Notes: generated by a model not told the origin, from the letters alone. A stretch of 64,000 nt of DNA from Hyperoodon ampullatus (GCA_949752795.1 CATKHW010000424.1:372001-436000); one strand, 5' to 3'. Counted from the stretch's first letter, positions 14,361 through 26,640 are shown. Program-made: numbers and translations.

Positions 14361-16097
14361 ATAAGATATCACTTATGAAGGAAATGTAAACATGGCTACA
14401 TATGAACAGAATTAGGAAAGAGAACAGAGTCTCACATTTAGAAAACTTACTTATGCCTGCTTAAGGGGAAAGGAGAGGTGGGGAGATGAACAAAACCAGA
14501 GTTTGATATTAGCACAGGTACCGTTGCATAATCCAAATACAGAAGAGACAAGACCTACTCCTTCCTCAGTGAACGTGACTCAACAGCCCTATTCCCGCAG
14601 AGGAATATATCTGACTAGTAAGAATCTTAACACCTACGTATTGATATGTCTCCATAAGGGAATCAAGTGTGTCTAGACCGGCATAAACACGTCAGTGAAA
14701 ATCAGCTCAACCTCATTATATAAATGAATTTCATAAACAAAACAAAAAAACAGCGAAATTCTAACACAATTACTTCAGGTGTTCTGATGAAACCTGGAAT
14801 GACCCTATCTAAAATGACAGCTGGATGAGACATAAGGCTGGACACTTGGGACTGAGTGGATTGGTGAGATTGGATGAGAAAATGCAGACCTTTTAAAGCA
14901 ATAATGCATGCCACCAATTCCATGGTTCCCAATTCGACAGGTAAAAGGGAATATCACTACAGTTATAACATGTATGGGAAACGTAGAGAATGGAAACACT
15001 GTGAATACAAAAGGATTCTAAAACTCAACTAGTAGTCCCTATCCTGGTTCTCCAGTTTGAGTTTCCAACTGCTTTACTATCAATCTCCCAACTTGGAGAG
15101 ACAGCCCCTTTAACCTCCTGGTTCGCACAGGTTGCCAATTTGGCAGAGGATGAAAGGGAAGAGGGAGAACCAATGAGAGAGTAGCTGTTAGGCATTTGGA
15201 TGGGCACATGTCACCCTAATTTCCCGTCAGGAATAAATATTAACCAAAGTCTCAGTCACCCGCCAGGAACCAGTACAGGTCCTCAACCAAAATTGTGGAT
15301 TTGCTGTCAGCTTACAAAAAACGAGTTGAAAAATGGAGCTCTGGGGCACAGAAATTCAAAAACTGGCAGCGTAAGGCACAACAACTATAGTCCAAAAATC
15401 GTTTGAGGGATGGCAATGAGGCGGACTTGAAAACGAGACACAATAGCATGAAACAAATTTCAAGAGGTCCTTTGGAATTGCCTTTTAAGCACAGCAAGGG
15501 GGGCTCATTGTCGACACTGATGCACTTGGCCAAAAAGTGCATATGAGTTTTCTCCAGAATATATTCAGGAGAAAATGCATATGCCCTTTTTGGCCAAGCA
15601 AGCAAAAGGGCAATGCAAATCTGCACTACAAAGCAGTATCACTTGCCACTGGACAAAAGGGACATCTGCAAAATGTGTAAAAACTAGAAAGGCAACACAG
15701 GCCCTGGACAACAGGGAGCCTAGTTATGCTGATGGGCGGGATGTAAATTGCCAACTGCCTCTCTGGAAGAATGCATTGTGTTCCCCCAAAAAAGTAAACA
15801 ACAGAGCTACAGAGCCAAGTGCACTTCCAGTCTAGGGAATATACCTTGGGAAAACTGAAAATCAATAAGACAGAGCCACCCCAAAATTTAGGGCTGCACT
15901 GCTTACAAGAACCTCAACGTGGGTACACCTGAAATATCCCAGGAAAGACAAAAATGGTTCAAGAAATTGTGGTACTTACGTACGATGGAATATCTCTCAG
16001 CCATGAAATCAATGTCATAAGGCCAGTAACAGCAAAATGAGTGGATTCAGGTATGATGATTCTAAGGAAAATAAGTCACAGAGAAAAAGAAACTTAT
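14361..16097 (+). repeat. L1-derived satellite unit a1
   Basis: First 1.737-kb unit after satellite A, counted from the shared 'ataagatatcacttatgaag' anchor; the phase is a convention. The first 340 bp and the last 480 bp resemble an L1 3' untranslated region and the end of ORF2; the middle is of unknown origin. The palindrome lies at 15,526-15,597. Private variants such as 'cacgtcagtgaaaatcagc' are shared with the unit at 37,801, which also follows satellite A. Short open frames in it are not conserved as proteins between units. Confidence 0.9.
15526..15597. repeat. 72-bp palindrome (copy 1)
   Basis: Both 36-bp arms begin and end with ttggccaa. Relative to most copies, the left arm carries gcatatg in place of gcgtatg, and the right arm carries the matching catatgc, so pairing is retained there. 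The centre is agaatatattca instead of tgaatatattca. Confidence 0.85.
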
Positions 16098-17837
16098 CAT
16101 AAGATATCACTTATCAAGGTCCTGTAAACATGGCTACACATGAAGTGAGTTAGGAAAGAGAAAAGAGTCTCACATTCAGAAAACACCCTTATGCCTTCTT
16201 AAGGGGGAAGGAGAGGTGTGGTGATGCATAAAACCAGAGATTGATATTAGTACAGGTACCGATCCAAAATCCAAATACGGAATAGACAAGACCTAAACTT
16301 TCCTCAGTTAAAGGAACTCAAAACCCCATATTTCCCTCAGAGGAATACATCTGACTAGTATAAATCTTAAAACCTATGTATCGATATGTCTCCATAAGGT
16401 AATCAAGTGTGTCTAGACTGGCATAAACATGGCAGTGAGAATCAGCTCAAACCCACTAAGGAGGTATTTCAATAACAAAACAAAAAAGCAGGGAAATTCT
16501 TTAAAATTCCTTCAGGGGCTCTGATGAAACCTGGAATGACACTATCTATAATGACAGCTGGATGTGGCATAAGGCTGGACACTTGGGACTGAGAGGATTG
16601 GTGAGATTCGGTGAGCAAATGCAGACCATTTAAAGCAATATTGCGTGGCACACATTCCAAGGGATCCAAATCTCCAGGTTGAAGGGAATATTACTCCAGA
16701 TATAACATGTACGGGAAACCTAGAGAATGGACACACTCTGAATACGAAAGGTTTCTAAAACTCAACTAATTGTCCCTCTCCTGGAGCTCCGGTTTGACAT
16801 TCCAACAGCTTTACTATCAATCTCCCAACTTGGAGAGACAGCCCCTTTAACCTCCTGGTTCGCACAGGTTGCCAATTGGCAGAGCATGAAAGTGAAGACG
16901 GAGAACTAATGAGAGAGTAGCTGTTAGGCGTCTGGACGGGCACATGTCACTGTAATTTTCTGGCAGGAAGAAAAATCAACCAAAGTCTCAGCCACCCGCT
17001 GGGCACCAGTATAGGTCCTGAAGCACAATTTTGGACTTGCGGTCAGCTCACAAAAAACGAGTTGAAAAATGGAGCTCAGGGGCACAGCAATTCACAAACT
17101 GGCAGTGTAATAAAGGACAACTATAGTCCAAAAATATGTTGAGGGAAGGCAATGAGGCAGACTTGAAAGCGAGCCAGAAATGCAGGAAACAGATTTCAAG
17201 AGGTACTTTGGAATCGACTTTAAAGCACAGGAAGAGGTGCACAACTTCGACAATGATGCACTTGGCCAAAAAGTGTGTATGTGTTTCCTCCATAATATAA
17301 TCAGGAGGAAATGCATACGCCCTTATTGGCCAAGCAAGCAAGCGGGCAATGAAATTCTGCAGTACAAAGAAATATCACTTCCCAGCGGTCAAAAGGGACA
17401 TCTGCAAAATATGTAAAAAAAACAGAAAGGCAAGACAGGCCCTGGAGAACAGGGAGCCTAGTTATTCTGATGGGCGGGATGTAAATTGCCAACCGCCTCT
17501 CTGGAGGAGTGCAATGTGTTCCCTAAAACAATTAGACAACAGAGCTACAGAGCCAAGGGCACTTCCAGTCTAGGGAATATACCTTGGGAAAACTGAAAAT
17601 CAATAAGACAGAGCCACCCCAAAATTTAGGGCTGCACTGCTTACAGAACCTCAACTTGGGTACACCTTAAATATCGCAGGAAAGACACAAATTGATCAAG
17701 AAACTGTGTTACTTACATAAGATGGAATATCCCTCAGCCATGAAATCAATGTCATAAGGCGAGTAGCAGCAAAATGAGTGGATTCAGGTACGATGATTCT
17801 AAGTGAAATAAGTCACAGAGAAAAAGAAACTTATCAT
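16098..17837 (+). repeat. L1-derived satellite unit a2
   Basis: Second unit, 1,740 bp. The palindrome is at 17,262-17,333 and is of the 'gtttcctcc' variant with a matching right arm. It shares the private segment 'gaaattctgcagtacaaa' with units at 43,258 and 60,319, marking a subfamily of units found in both arrays. Confidence 0.9.
17262..17333. repeat. 72-bp palindrome (copy 2, 'tttcctcc' variant)
   Basis: The left arm has tttcctcc and the right arm ggaggaaa, where most copies have ttttctcc and ggagaaaa. Both arms carry the matching change. Other mismatches (gtgtgtat against gcatacgccc, and ttatt in the right arm) show the arms are not otherwise identical. Confidence 0.85.
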
Positions 17838-17912
17838 AAGATATCACTTATGAAGGTCCTGTAAACATGGCTACACATGAACTGAGTTAGGAAAGAGTAA
17901 AGAGTAACGAAT
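17838..17912 (+). repeat. 75-bp partial duplicate of a unit start
   Basis: The first 75 bp or so after the anchor are present here in the younger form and again from 17,913 in an older, more diverged form (tatgactcatagcgggaatg). The break in register marks a recombination point between homogenised and diverged units. Confidence 0.75.
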
Positions 17913-19652
17913 CTTATCATAAGATATGACTCATAGCGGGAATGTACACATGGCTACACATGAACTGAATTTCTAACACAACAGAGTCACACATTTAGAA
18001 ATCAATCTTCTACCTGCTTAAGGGGAAAGGCGAGGTGGGGTAATGCATAATACCACAGTTTTAAATTAGCACAGATACCAATACATAATAAGTATGTAAT
18101 AGACAACACCTACTCCCAGCAAAATGAACTGGACTCAGCACCCCCTATTCATTGCAGAGGAATATATCTGACTTTAAGTATTTTAAAACATATGTATTCT
18201 CATGTCTCCATAAAGGAATCATGTGTGTGTATAACAGCATGAACACTGCACTGAAATTCAGCTAAACCCCCTGTATAAAAATAAATTTCAAAAGCAAAAT
18301 GCAAAAACAGCGAAACAGAGAGAAATTCTTAAAAAATTACGTTCAGGGCCTGTGATGCAACGTGGATTGACCAACTTTACACCCACCTGTGGATGAGACA
18401 TAAGACTGGACACTTGGAGCTGACAAGATTGCTGAGGTTGTGTGAGCAAAAGAACACCACTTAGAGCAATACTTTGTGCTACCCATTCTAGTGGTCCCAA
18501 CACTCCAGGTTTAAGGGAATCTTCCTACAGTTAAAAATGCATGGGAAACCCAGTGGTTGGTACACTGTGTAATCGGGAAAGTTTTCTAAAAGGTACATCA
18601 TTTTTCCTTTCATCGTGCTGGGCTTCGCCATTCCATCTGCATTACTGAAAATCTCCCCACTTGGAGTTTCAGCCGCTTTACCCTCCTGTTATGCACAGTT
18701 TGCAAATTGTGCAGAGGATGAACAGGAAGAGGGGAAACAAATGAGAGATTAGCTGTAGGTGTTTGGATGGGCACATGTCTCTCTAGTTTCACCTCAGGAA
18801 GAAGAATTAAACAAAGGCTCAGCCTGCAGCCCCGGAACCAGACTAGGGCCTAAAGCCATCCTGCGGTATTGCAGCCAGCTCACAAATAGGCGATTTGAAA
18901 AATGGAAATCAGGGGCACAGCTATTCACAAACTTGCAGAGTTATAAGGGACAACTATCATCCAGAAATATATTGAGGTAAGGCAGTGAAGAGGATTTGAA
19001 TGCAAGGCAGAATTGAAGGAAACAGATTTCAAGAGGTAGATTGGAGTCATCTTTAAAGCACATGAAAAGTGACAGAACTTCGACAATGATGTCCTTGGCC
19101 GAAAAGGGAGTATGTGTATTTTCTTGAATATATTCAGGAAAAAATGCATACGCCCTTTTTGGCCAAGCAAGCCATCAGGCATTGCAAATCCACACTACAT
19201 AGAAGTGTCACTTACCTCCGGTCAAAAGGGCCATCCGCAAATTGTGTAAAAACCACAAATACAAGACAGGCCATGTAGAAAAGGGAGCCTGGTTATGCCG
19301 TTGGACAGAATGTAAAGTGTCTACAGCCTCTCTGGAGAACTGTATGTTGTTTTCTAAAACAGAGTTACAGAGCATAGCACGCTTCCACTCATGGGCGTGT
19401 ATTTTGGGAAAACTAAAAATCCACAACACACAGCCACCCCAAAGTTTATGGCTGCTCTGTTTACAAGAACCTCAACTTCGGTACACTTTAAATACACCAG
19501 AAAAGGAAAAAAAATAATGGATAAAGATGTTGTGGTACTTATATACAATGGAATGTCACACAGACATACAATCAACGTCATAAGGCCAATAGCAGCATAA
19601 TGAGTGGCTTTAGGTACGATGATGCTATGTGAAATGAGCCACAAAGAAAAAG
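17913..19652 (+). repeat. L1-derived satellite unit a3 (diverged)
   Basis: Complete unit in register (1,740 bp) but with many more substitutions and small indels than a1 and a2. The palindrome is at 19,095-19,166; its arms still start and end with ttggcc and ggccaa. The divergence suits a unit at the array edge that escapes homogenisation. Confidence 0.85.
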
Positions 19653-19989
19653 AAACTTACTGTAATATATCACTTATAGAGGGAATGTAAACATGGATAC
19701 ACATGAACTGAATTTCAAAAGAGAACAGAGTTACACATTTAGAAAACACACTTATGCCTCCTTAAGGGGAAAGGTGACGTGGGGTGATGTGTAAAAGCAG
19801 AGTTTGAAATTAGCACAGATACCATTCCATATACCAAATATGTAATAGACAAGACCTACTCCTTTCTCAATGAACTGGACACAAATCACCCTATTCACTG
19901 AGGAGGAATATATCTGACTGCTAATAATCTTGATACCTATGTATTTATATGTCTCCATAATGGAATCAAGTGTATGTAGATTGGCATAA
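19653..19989 (+). repeat. Partial L1-derived unit a4
   Basis: Only the first 335 bp or so of a unit (the L1 3' UTR-like part) is present. It breaks at 'ggcataaacacagatcaatg', where L1 ORF2 sequence takes over. The joint lies in a stretch similar in both partners (ggcataaaca in the unit, ggcacaaaaaca in L1). Confidence 0.8.
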
Positions 19990-21518
19990 ACACAGATCAA
20001 TGGAACAGGACAGAAAGCTCAGAGATAAACCTACATAACTATGGCTATCTCATCTATGACAAAGGATCTAAGGATATACAATGGAGAAAAGACAGTCTCT
20101 TCAGTAATTGTTGCTGGGAAAACTGGACCCCTACACATAAAAGAATGAAATTAGGACACTCCATAACACCATACACAAAAATAAACTCTAAATTGATTAG
20201 AGATCTAAATATAAGACCAGACACTATAAAACACATAGAGGAAACCATAGGCAGAACACTCTATGACATAAATCACAGCAAGATCCTTTTTGACCCACCT
20301 CCTAGAGAAATGGAAATAAAAACAGAAATCAACAAATGGGACCTAATGAAACTTAAAAGCTTTTACACATTTCAGGAAAACATAAACAAGATGCAAAAAC
20401 AACCCTCAGAATGGGAGAAAATATTTTCAAATGAAGAAATTGACAAAGGATTAATGTCCAAACTTTACAAGCACCTCATGTAGCTCAATATCACAAAAAC
20501 AAACAACCCAATCCAAAAACGGGCACAAGACCTAAATAGACATTTCTCCAAAGAAGATATACAGATTACCAAGAAACACATGAAAGGATGCTGAACATCA
20601 CTAAGCATTAGATAAATGCAAATCAAAGCTACCGTGAGGTATCACCTCACAGCAGTCAGAGTGGCAATCATCAAAAAAAATCTACAAAACAATAAATGCT
20701 GGAGAGGCCTTTATTGGAGAAAAGGGAACACACTTGCACTGTGGGTGGGAATGTAAATTGATATGGGCACTAGGGAGAACAGTACGGAGGTTCCTTTAAA
20801 TAACTAACAACAGAAGTACCAAACGACACATCAATCCAACTACTGTGCATTTGCCTTGCAAAAACCATAATTCAAGAAGAGTTTTGTACGAAAATGTTCA
20901 TTTCAGCTCTATTTACAATAGCCAGGACATGGAAGCAACCTAAGTGTCCATCGACAGATTAATGGATAAAGAAGTTCTGGCACATATATACAATGGAATA
21001 TTACTCAGCCATAAAAAGAAGCAAAACTGACTTATTTGTACTGAGGTGGATGGATTTAGAATCTGTCCTACACAGTGAAGTATGTCAGAAAGGGAAAAAC
21101 AAATACTGTATGTTAACAGAGATATACGGAATCTAATGAAGAAAAAAAAAAGATTTTGAAGAACTTAGTGGCAGGACAGGATTAAGGACACAGAAGTAGA
21201 GAAAGGACTTGAGGACACCCGAAGGGGAATGGGTAGGCTGGGACGAAGTGAGAGAGTGGCATGGACATAAATACATTACCAAATGTAACACTCATAGCTA
21301 CTGGGATGCTGCCACATAGAAGAGGGAGATCAGCTCAGTGCTTTGTGACCACCTAAAGGGGTGGGATATGGAGTGTGGGAGGGAGATGCAAGAGGGAGGG
21401 GATCTGGTGACATTTGTATATGTATAGCTGATTCACTTTGTTATACAGCAGAAACAAACACTCCATTGTAAAGCAATTATACTCCAATAAACGTGTAAAA
21501 GGAAAAAAAAAAGAAAGC
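19990..21518 (+). mobile_element. 5'-truncated LINE-1, 3' end (fragment 1)
   Basis: Matches the full-length L1 in this window from about 50,527 onward: the last third of ORF2 (cysteine-rich and C-terminal region) and a 3' UTR of the same type (gggagggagatgcaagaggg ... tgattcactttgtta). It ends in an A-rich tail near 21,500-21,518. ORF2 is broken by several stop codons; an open piece runs 20,145-20,483. There is no reverse transcriptase core, so it cannot be autonomous. Confidence 0.93.
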
Positions 21519-22868
21519 CCAGCGATAAACCTACACACCTATGGTCAACTAATCTATGACAAAGGAGGCAAGACTATACAATGGAGATAAGACAGTCTCT
21601 TCAATCAGTGGTGCTGGGAAATATGGACAGCTACATGTAAAAGAATGAAATTAGAACCCTCCCCAACACCATCCATAAAAATATATTCAAAATGGATTAG
21701 AGACCTTAATGTAAGACTGGACAGTATAAAACTCTGAGAGGAAAACTTACGAAGAATACTCTGACGTAAATCACAGCAAGATCTGTTTTGATCCACCTCC
21801 TATACTAATGAAATAAAAAAGAAAACTAAACAGGTGGGACCTAATGAAACGTAAAAGCTTTTGCAAAGCAAAGGAAACTACAAACAAGACGAAAAGACAA
21901 CCCTCAGAATGGCAGAAAATATTTGCAAACGAATCAATGGACAATTGCTTAATCTCCAATATATATAAACAGCTCATGCAGCTCAATATTAATAAAACAA
22001 ACGACCCAATACAAAAATGGAAGAAGATCTAAATAGACATTTATTCCAAGAAGACATAGAGATGGCCAAGACACACATGAAAATCTGCTCAACATCTCTA
22101 ATTATTAGAGAAATGGAAATCAAAACTACAATGAGGTATCACGTCACACCTCTTAGAATGGGCATCATCAGAAAATCTACAAACAACAAATGCTGGAGAG
22201 GGTGTGGAGATAAGGAACCTTCTTCCACTATTGTTGGGAATGTAAATCAATACAATCTCTATGGAGAACAGTATGGAGGTTCCTTTAAAAACAAAAAATA
22301 GAATTACCATATAATCCAGCAATCCCACTACTGGGCATATACCCAGAGAAAACCATAAATCAAAAAGACACAGTCAACACAATGTTCATTGCAGCACTAT
22401 TTACAATAGCCAGGTAATGAAAGCAACCTAAGTGCCCACAGACAGACGAATGGATAAAGATGTGGTACATATATACAATGGAATATTACTCAGCAATACA
22501 TAGGAATGAAATTGGGTCATTTGTAGAGACCTTGATGGATCTAGAGACTGTCATACAGAGTGAAGTAAGTCAAAAAGAGAAAAACAAATATTGTATATTA
22601 ATGCATATATGTGGAACCTAGAAAAATGGTACAGGTGAACCGGTTTGAAGGGCAGAGATAGAGACACAGATGTAGAGAAAAAACATATGGAACCAAGGGG
22701 GGAATGCCATGTGAGGCTGGTGGTGGGATGAATTGGGAGACTGGGATTCACATGTGCACACTTATATGTATAAAATAGATATCCAATAAGAACCTGCTGT
22801 ATAAAAGAAATAAATAAATTTTAAAAAAATTAAAAATAAATAAATAACATTTAATTTAAAAAAAAACA
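21519..22868 (+). mobile_element. 5'-truncated LINE-1, 3' end (fragment 2)
   Basis: Starts with 'gaaagcccagcgataaacc', within about 25 bp of the equivalent start point of fragment 1, and lies directly behind it in the same direction. The ORF2 remnant is interrupted. The 3' UTR is of a different subfamily (aaaatggtacaggtgaaccg, 'ataagaacctgctgtataaa') and ends in an A-rich tail at about 22,800-22,868. The different 3' UTR argues against a simple tandem duplication of fragment 1. Confidence 0.92.
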
Positions 22869-23020
22869 GAAAAAAAGTTTTTCCCTTCATATAGACCTCT
22901 TTATATTAATGCATTATTTCCATGTTTATATTTCTAAATTATAAAAAAGAGGAATAAATAAAATCTACCTTGAACCAAAAAGAAAAAAAGAAAAAAAAAC
23001 AAAACAGAACCTACCAGTTA
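22869..23020. other. A-rich and AT-rich interval, unassigned
   Basis: Mixed A-rich tracts (aaaaagaaaaaaagaaaaaaaa near 22,978-23,000) and AT-rich DNA between the L1 tail and the GC-richer unique block. No element is recognised. Confidence 0.5.
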
Positions 23021-24200
23021 TACAGAGGAAAATTGTATCAGGGCACTTGCTCCCCTGGTAAAAATTCTTAAGTTGGTCAGAGGTGTGAAATCGTCTCCCA
23101 TGCAGTCAGCAGCACTCCCCCCCCCACAAGGAGCATCCTCATTGCAAAGCAGGGGGACTCTTTCGAGGCGTCTGTGAGTAAATGTGAGCTGAGCCCCAGT
23201 CCTGCTGCAGCTGAACTCTTCCCACCCTTTCCAGGTAAAACACCTGAATATGTACAAGAACTTGCAAGACTAGAGGAAGGGATGTGGAGTCACACAAGCA
23301 ACAGCACGTAGGCCGACATGGTGCCTGCAGTCCAGCCAGGATGGTCCTGGCCCCAGATGCTCTTCTGGAAGCTTTCCATTTCCCTGCCTGAGATACCCCT
23401 CCTGCCACGGCCCCCACTGCTTTTTTACTTCCACACCACTGCCTGGGGAGAAATTCCAGCGGCAGGTATGGGTGACACATCTTCTTCTTTAGCAGGTGGC
23501 AGCCTGGCAACTCCTGCAGAAAGTCCATCAGAGCCCCCCTCAAACTGGGCCACCCACAAAGCCACGGCCCCTCACTCCCTCCCACCACCCCAGCCCCGGC
23601 ACTGCTGACGGGGCAGAGAATATGGCGCCAGGCACAGCAACAGGGTCTCTTGCTGACTGGAGAGGTGTTTATATTGACCTCAACCCAGGAACACCTGGGG
23701 AGGGCTGGCTGGCAGTGTCAGGCTGCCCAAATCAGCCAATCCTCACCCCTCAGGGGCTCACAGTTGCAGAAAATGAACCTTGCTAAATAGGCCAGGCCCA
23801 AGGAACAGGGGTGGGCTCCTGAGAGTCAGGATAGACAAGGGGCTGCAGCTGCGGCTTGTTTTCTTATCATTTTATCTTGTCTATGAGTGGAAAACAACTT
23901 CAAGAAGACCCTATCCGAATGAGAGGAACCCAGGAGTCAATGAGAGGAGTGATGGTGGGTGGAGACAGAGGCCTGGTGCCCTGGCTGCAGTGGAGGTGTC
24001 TGGAAGACCAGGCAGAGAGAGGCTGCACAGAGTGATACCCAGGGTCACAGACCTCTCAGAGCTGCTGTTTGTTAGTTCAAGTCCTGCTCTGAGATGTTCT
24101 GTGTCAGCTGTGAGCGACGGGTGAGCTTTGGGTTCTCTGCAAGGTTGGCTATGTGCACAGTTCCTGTGTGTCCAGCCTTGCTGGGTTACCGGCCCAGGGG
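23021..24200. other. GC-moderate non-satellite DNA, no gene recognised
   Basis: This interval is neither satellite nor recognisable L1. Open frames on both strands (for example 23,139-23,588 minus, 149 codons; 23,780-24,124 plus, 114 codons) show no motif I know and no consistent coding signature. It may be the 5' part of the endogenous retrovirus whose pol begins near 24,490, or unrelated host DNA. Confidence 0.4.
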
Positions 24201-24397
24201 AGCTCTGTATCCTGGGAAGGGCCTGACTAGGAGAGCCCCATGGGCTGCTGTGTAGCTGCACAGATGAGCTCCATACGCTGGGAGGGACTTGACCACGAGA
24301 GCCCCGTGGGCTGTGGGTTGGGCGGCACAGCCCAGGTGAGCTCCATATCCTGGGATTGGCCTGACCACGAGAGCCCCATGGGCTGCTGGAGACCTGG
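24201..24397. repeat. Three-copy minisatellite, 66-72 bp period
   Basis: Copies start at 24,201, 24,267 and 24,339 with agctc(t/c)(g/a)tat or -acgctggga, followed by gagagcccc(a/g)tgggctg. Copy 3 is cut after about 59 bp. It sits just upstream of the retroviral pol remnant. Confidence 0.8.
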
Positions 24398-24489
24398 TAA
24401 AGGATATCAGGACAGTCAGTGAAGCCACCGAGGATATACATCGAGTAGCTCCTATTTCCTACACCCTGCTGGTCATTCTACCATCCACC

Positions 24490-25260
24490 AGGCCATGGCA
24501 TTCTGTATTAGACTTCAATGATGACTTCTTCTGTATTCCATTCATCTCAGAGTCACAAGAACTTTTGGCTTGTGAGTGGCAGGACACAACATGCAACAAA
24601 AGCAATAATGCTGGGCCGTCCTGCCCCAATGGTTCAAAAATCCCCACACCATCATTGGGGAAATGTCCTCTAAAGACCTAAAAGTTCTACCTCTGCAAAA
24701 GGGAACCCTCCTTCAATATGCAGATGACATTCTGATCGCCAGGCCTACTAAAGACGCCTCTGCACTACCTAGCCAAGAAAGGATAGAAGGTGTCCAAGGA
24801 AAAGGCTCAATTATCCCAGGCTAAGGTGACATGCCTGGTTTTCATTCTCACAGATATTCGGAGAAACGCATCCCAGGATAGGGAAGAAGCCATGTGCAGC
24901 CTTACCTCTTCTAAAACTAGAAGACAGCTTAGGGGTTCCTGGGGAGGCCAAGGTTTTCTGCATCTGGATCCCTAACTACAGTCTAATAGCTTGGCCTCTA
25001 CATGAAACACTGACACGAAATGATGATGATTCTTTTGAATAGAATCCAGAAGCAGCATTTCAAGAATGGAAAGAGCAGTCAATTCAGGCCCTTGCCCAGG
25101 AACTCCCTAATTTAGCTAAACCCTTTGACCTTTACATACCCGGTCAAAGGTTAATCGCCCTTGGAGCCTTAGTGCAAAAACTGGGACCACTTGAAATGGA
25201 GCAACACAAGAATGCTCTTCAGGTATGATAAACTATGGTCACCAAGGGCTTTGCCCACTG
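24490..25260 (+). mobile_element. Class I (gamma-like) endogenous retrovirus pol remnant: RT and RNase H link region
   Basis: A decayed copy of the reverse transcriptase region. In one frame near 24,498-24,540 it reads VLDFNDDFFCIP, like the start of the RT palm. Near 24,710-24,745 it reads LLQYADDILIA, the catalytic YxDD box with Y-A-D-D. Near 25,045-25,195 it reads like the RT-RNase H connection (PNLAKPFDLYIPGQ, then LGALVQKLGP). Frames change and stop codons occur between these blocks, so nothing is translatable as a unit. Gag and protease are not recognised. The order and wording of motifs fit the gammaretrovirus-like ERV1 class. Confidence 0.82.
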
Positions 25261-25334
25261 CCCCATCAGGCCAGGATACTGGGGTATCTAAAAAGCTGGA
25301 AATCAGGAGCCAGCAAGGCCAGCTCCCTCCTAAG

Positions 25335-25425
25335 GGAAAAGGAACCCACGTGGTGATCCTAACCACCCATCATGCCCTGAAGTTGCAGGGGTCGCGCTGC
25401 GGACACACTGACCTCGAGTGAGGAA
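25335..25425 (+). mobile_element. ERV pol remnant: integrase C-terminal piece
   Basis: In frame with the short open stretch at 25,191-25,421 the sequence reads VVILTTHHALKLQG, resembling the conserved 'LLTTPTALKV' end of gammaretroviral integrase. The distance from the RT-RNase H block is far too short for RNase H plus most of integrase, so a large internal deletion is implied. Confidence 0.65.
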
Positions 25426-25464
25426 GCTCTCCAACTCCAACCTCCAGAGAGACAAACGGAGGCA

Positions 25465-25930
25465 ATGGGCCCCCAAGATGACTCGTGTGAACATCACTTG
25501 ACCTGGAGTTTCCTCAGAAAACAAGTCTGTGCCCCGAAAGAGCAGACTACTGCTTGCAGGACTTACTGCCCCCAGACGGGAGCTAACAAGCTTGGTGGAG
25601 GAAATGTATATCACGATTTCACCATAGAAAACCCTACAGACACCACGGTGATGTTGGCCAATATGACCGGCTGGACTGCTGGCTTCTTCAAATGGCAGTT
25701 GACTCAGTGGACGTCATGGTCCTGGATCACCACCGACCCTGGACTGTCTGGGAGTTGAGCGGGCCGGGCTTTGACACATGGTGCTGTTTGTACATTAATT
25801 CAGGGACATAATTAAAGAAAGCACAGACTACTGGTCAGAGCATCTAGGTTGGCAAATACGTCAGCCTAAGTTCACCGAACAAATGTGGGATGGGGTGAAA
25901 CCTGCCACAGCATCATCTCTGTGCATCTCT
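25465..25930 (+). mobile_element. ERV env-like remnant with CC-x-YINSG motif
   Basis: Downstream of the integrase piece, an open stretch ends at 25,758. In the neighbouring frame the sequence near 25,778-25,802 reads WCCLYINSG, resembling the cysteine pair of the transmembrane envelope subunit of ERV1-class elements. Stop codons and a frame change separate the pieces. Assignment rests on this motif and on position after pol. Confidence 0.6.
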
Positions 25931-26224
25931 TTCCTGGACCCTTAAAGGTCATTAGAATCTATAACACTTCCAATGCTGGTGCTCAGGTGGACGAGCAGTG
26001 AGGCAGGAGGCCTTGGGACAATCAACCTCACCTGGAGGCTGCTGGGGAGAAGTTTTGCCCATCCCCTCGTGTATGAGGGCTCCCACCTCAGCATGAAGCA
26101 GTTACAAAAGAGGTGTCTGCACCCTCAGCACCCCAAGAATAAGGAACGGGACAAAAAGCAGAGGAGGTGTTCGTCTCCGGCAACGTTCATTAAAAATTTC
26201 TGTGAGATAAAAAGAGAATCTGGG
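25931..26224. other. Interval between env-like remnant and LTR-like end, unassigned
   Basis: No motif recognised. By position it may be the end of the ERV interior and the start of its 3' LTR. Confidence 0.35.
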
Positions 26225-26640
26225 CAATAAAATAAAGTCTAACCTGTTTTTCCTTTGTGCTTTGTCTAATTTCACGTGCTCCTATGGTTCCGCATGCAGA
26301 GGTCCCACACCCAGCACTTCAGACACGATTTCCTAGTGCAGAATGGCTGGGTCGACACCTCAGCTAGCGGGGTCCCATGCAGACTCTGCGACATAGAGCC
26401 TGAACTGCAGCCAACCCAGCCCTCGAGAGCTCCATCCCCTCCCTCCCGCTGACGCTGCTGGGACCCCTACACAGCAGCCCAGCCCAGAGTCCGCGGGGGA
26501 GTGCACGCTCTCACCTCTCCATTCTGTTTTCAAAATATAAAGTTTCCTTTGCTTCTGAACCAAACTCAGTCTTGATCTGTTGGCTCCAATGACACTGGGC
26601 ACGGGGACTCCTGTTGGGGTCCACTCTGGAGGATCAGTAA
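26225..26640 (+). repeat. LTR-like 3' end of the ERV remnant
   Basis: Contains AATAAA-type signals (aataaaataaagtc at about 26,227) and later an 'aatataaagtttcctttgct' segment (26,535-26,555), which resembles the R/U5 region of ERV1 LTRs. It is followed by a G/T-rich stretch ending near 26,640. No matching 5' LTR was identified, so boundaries are approximate. Confidence 0.5.

Noticed and set aside
14361..16097. Unit as an LTR retrotransposon with the palindrome as a terminal repeat
   Set aside because: The palindrome is central in the phase where L1-like parts are contiguous. No TG...CA ends, primer-binding site or coding region was seen.
23139..23588. Minus-strand frame of 149 codons as a possible host exon
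   Set aside because: No recognisable domain, no convincing splice or start context, and overlapping frames on the other strand are equally long.
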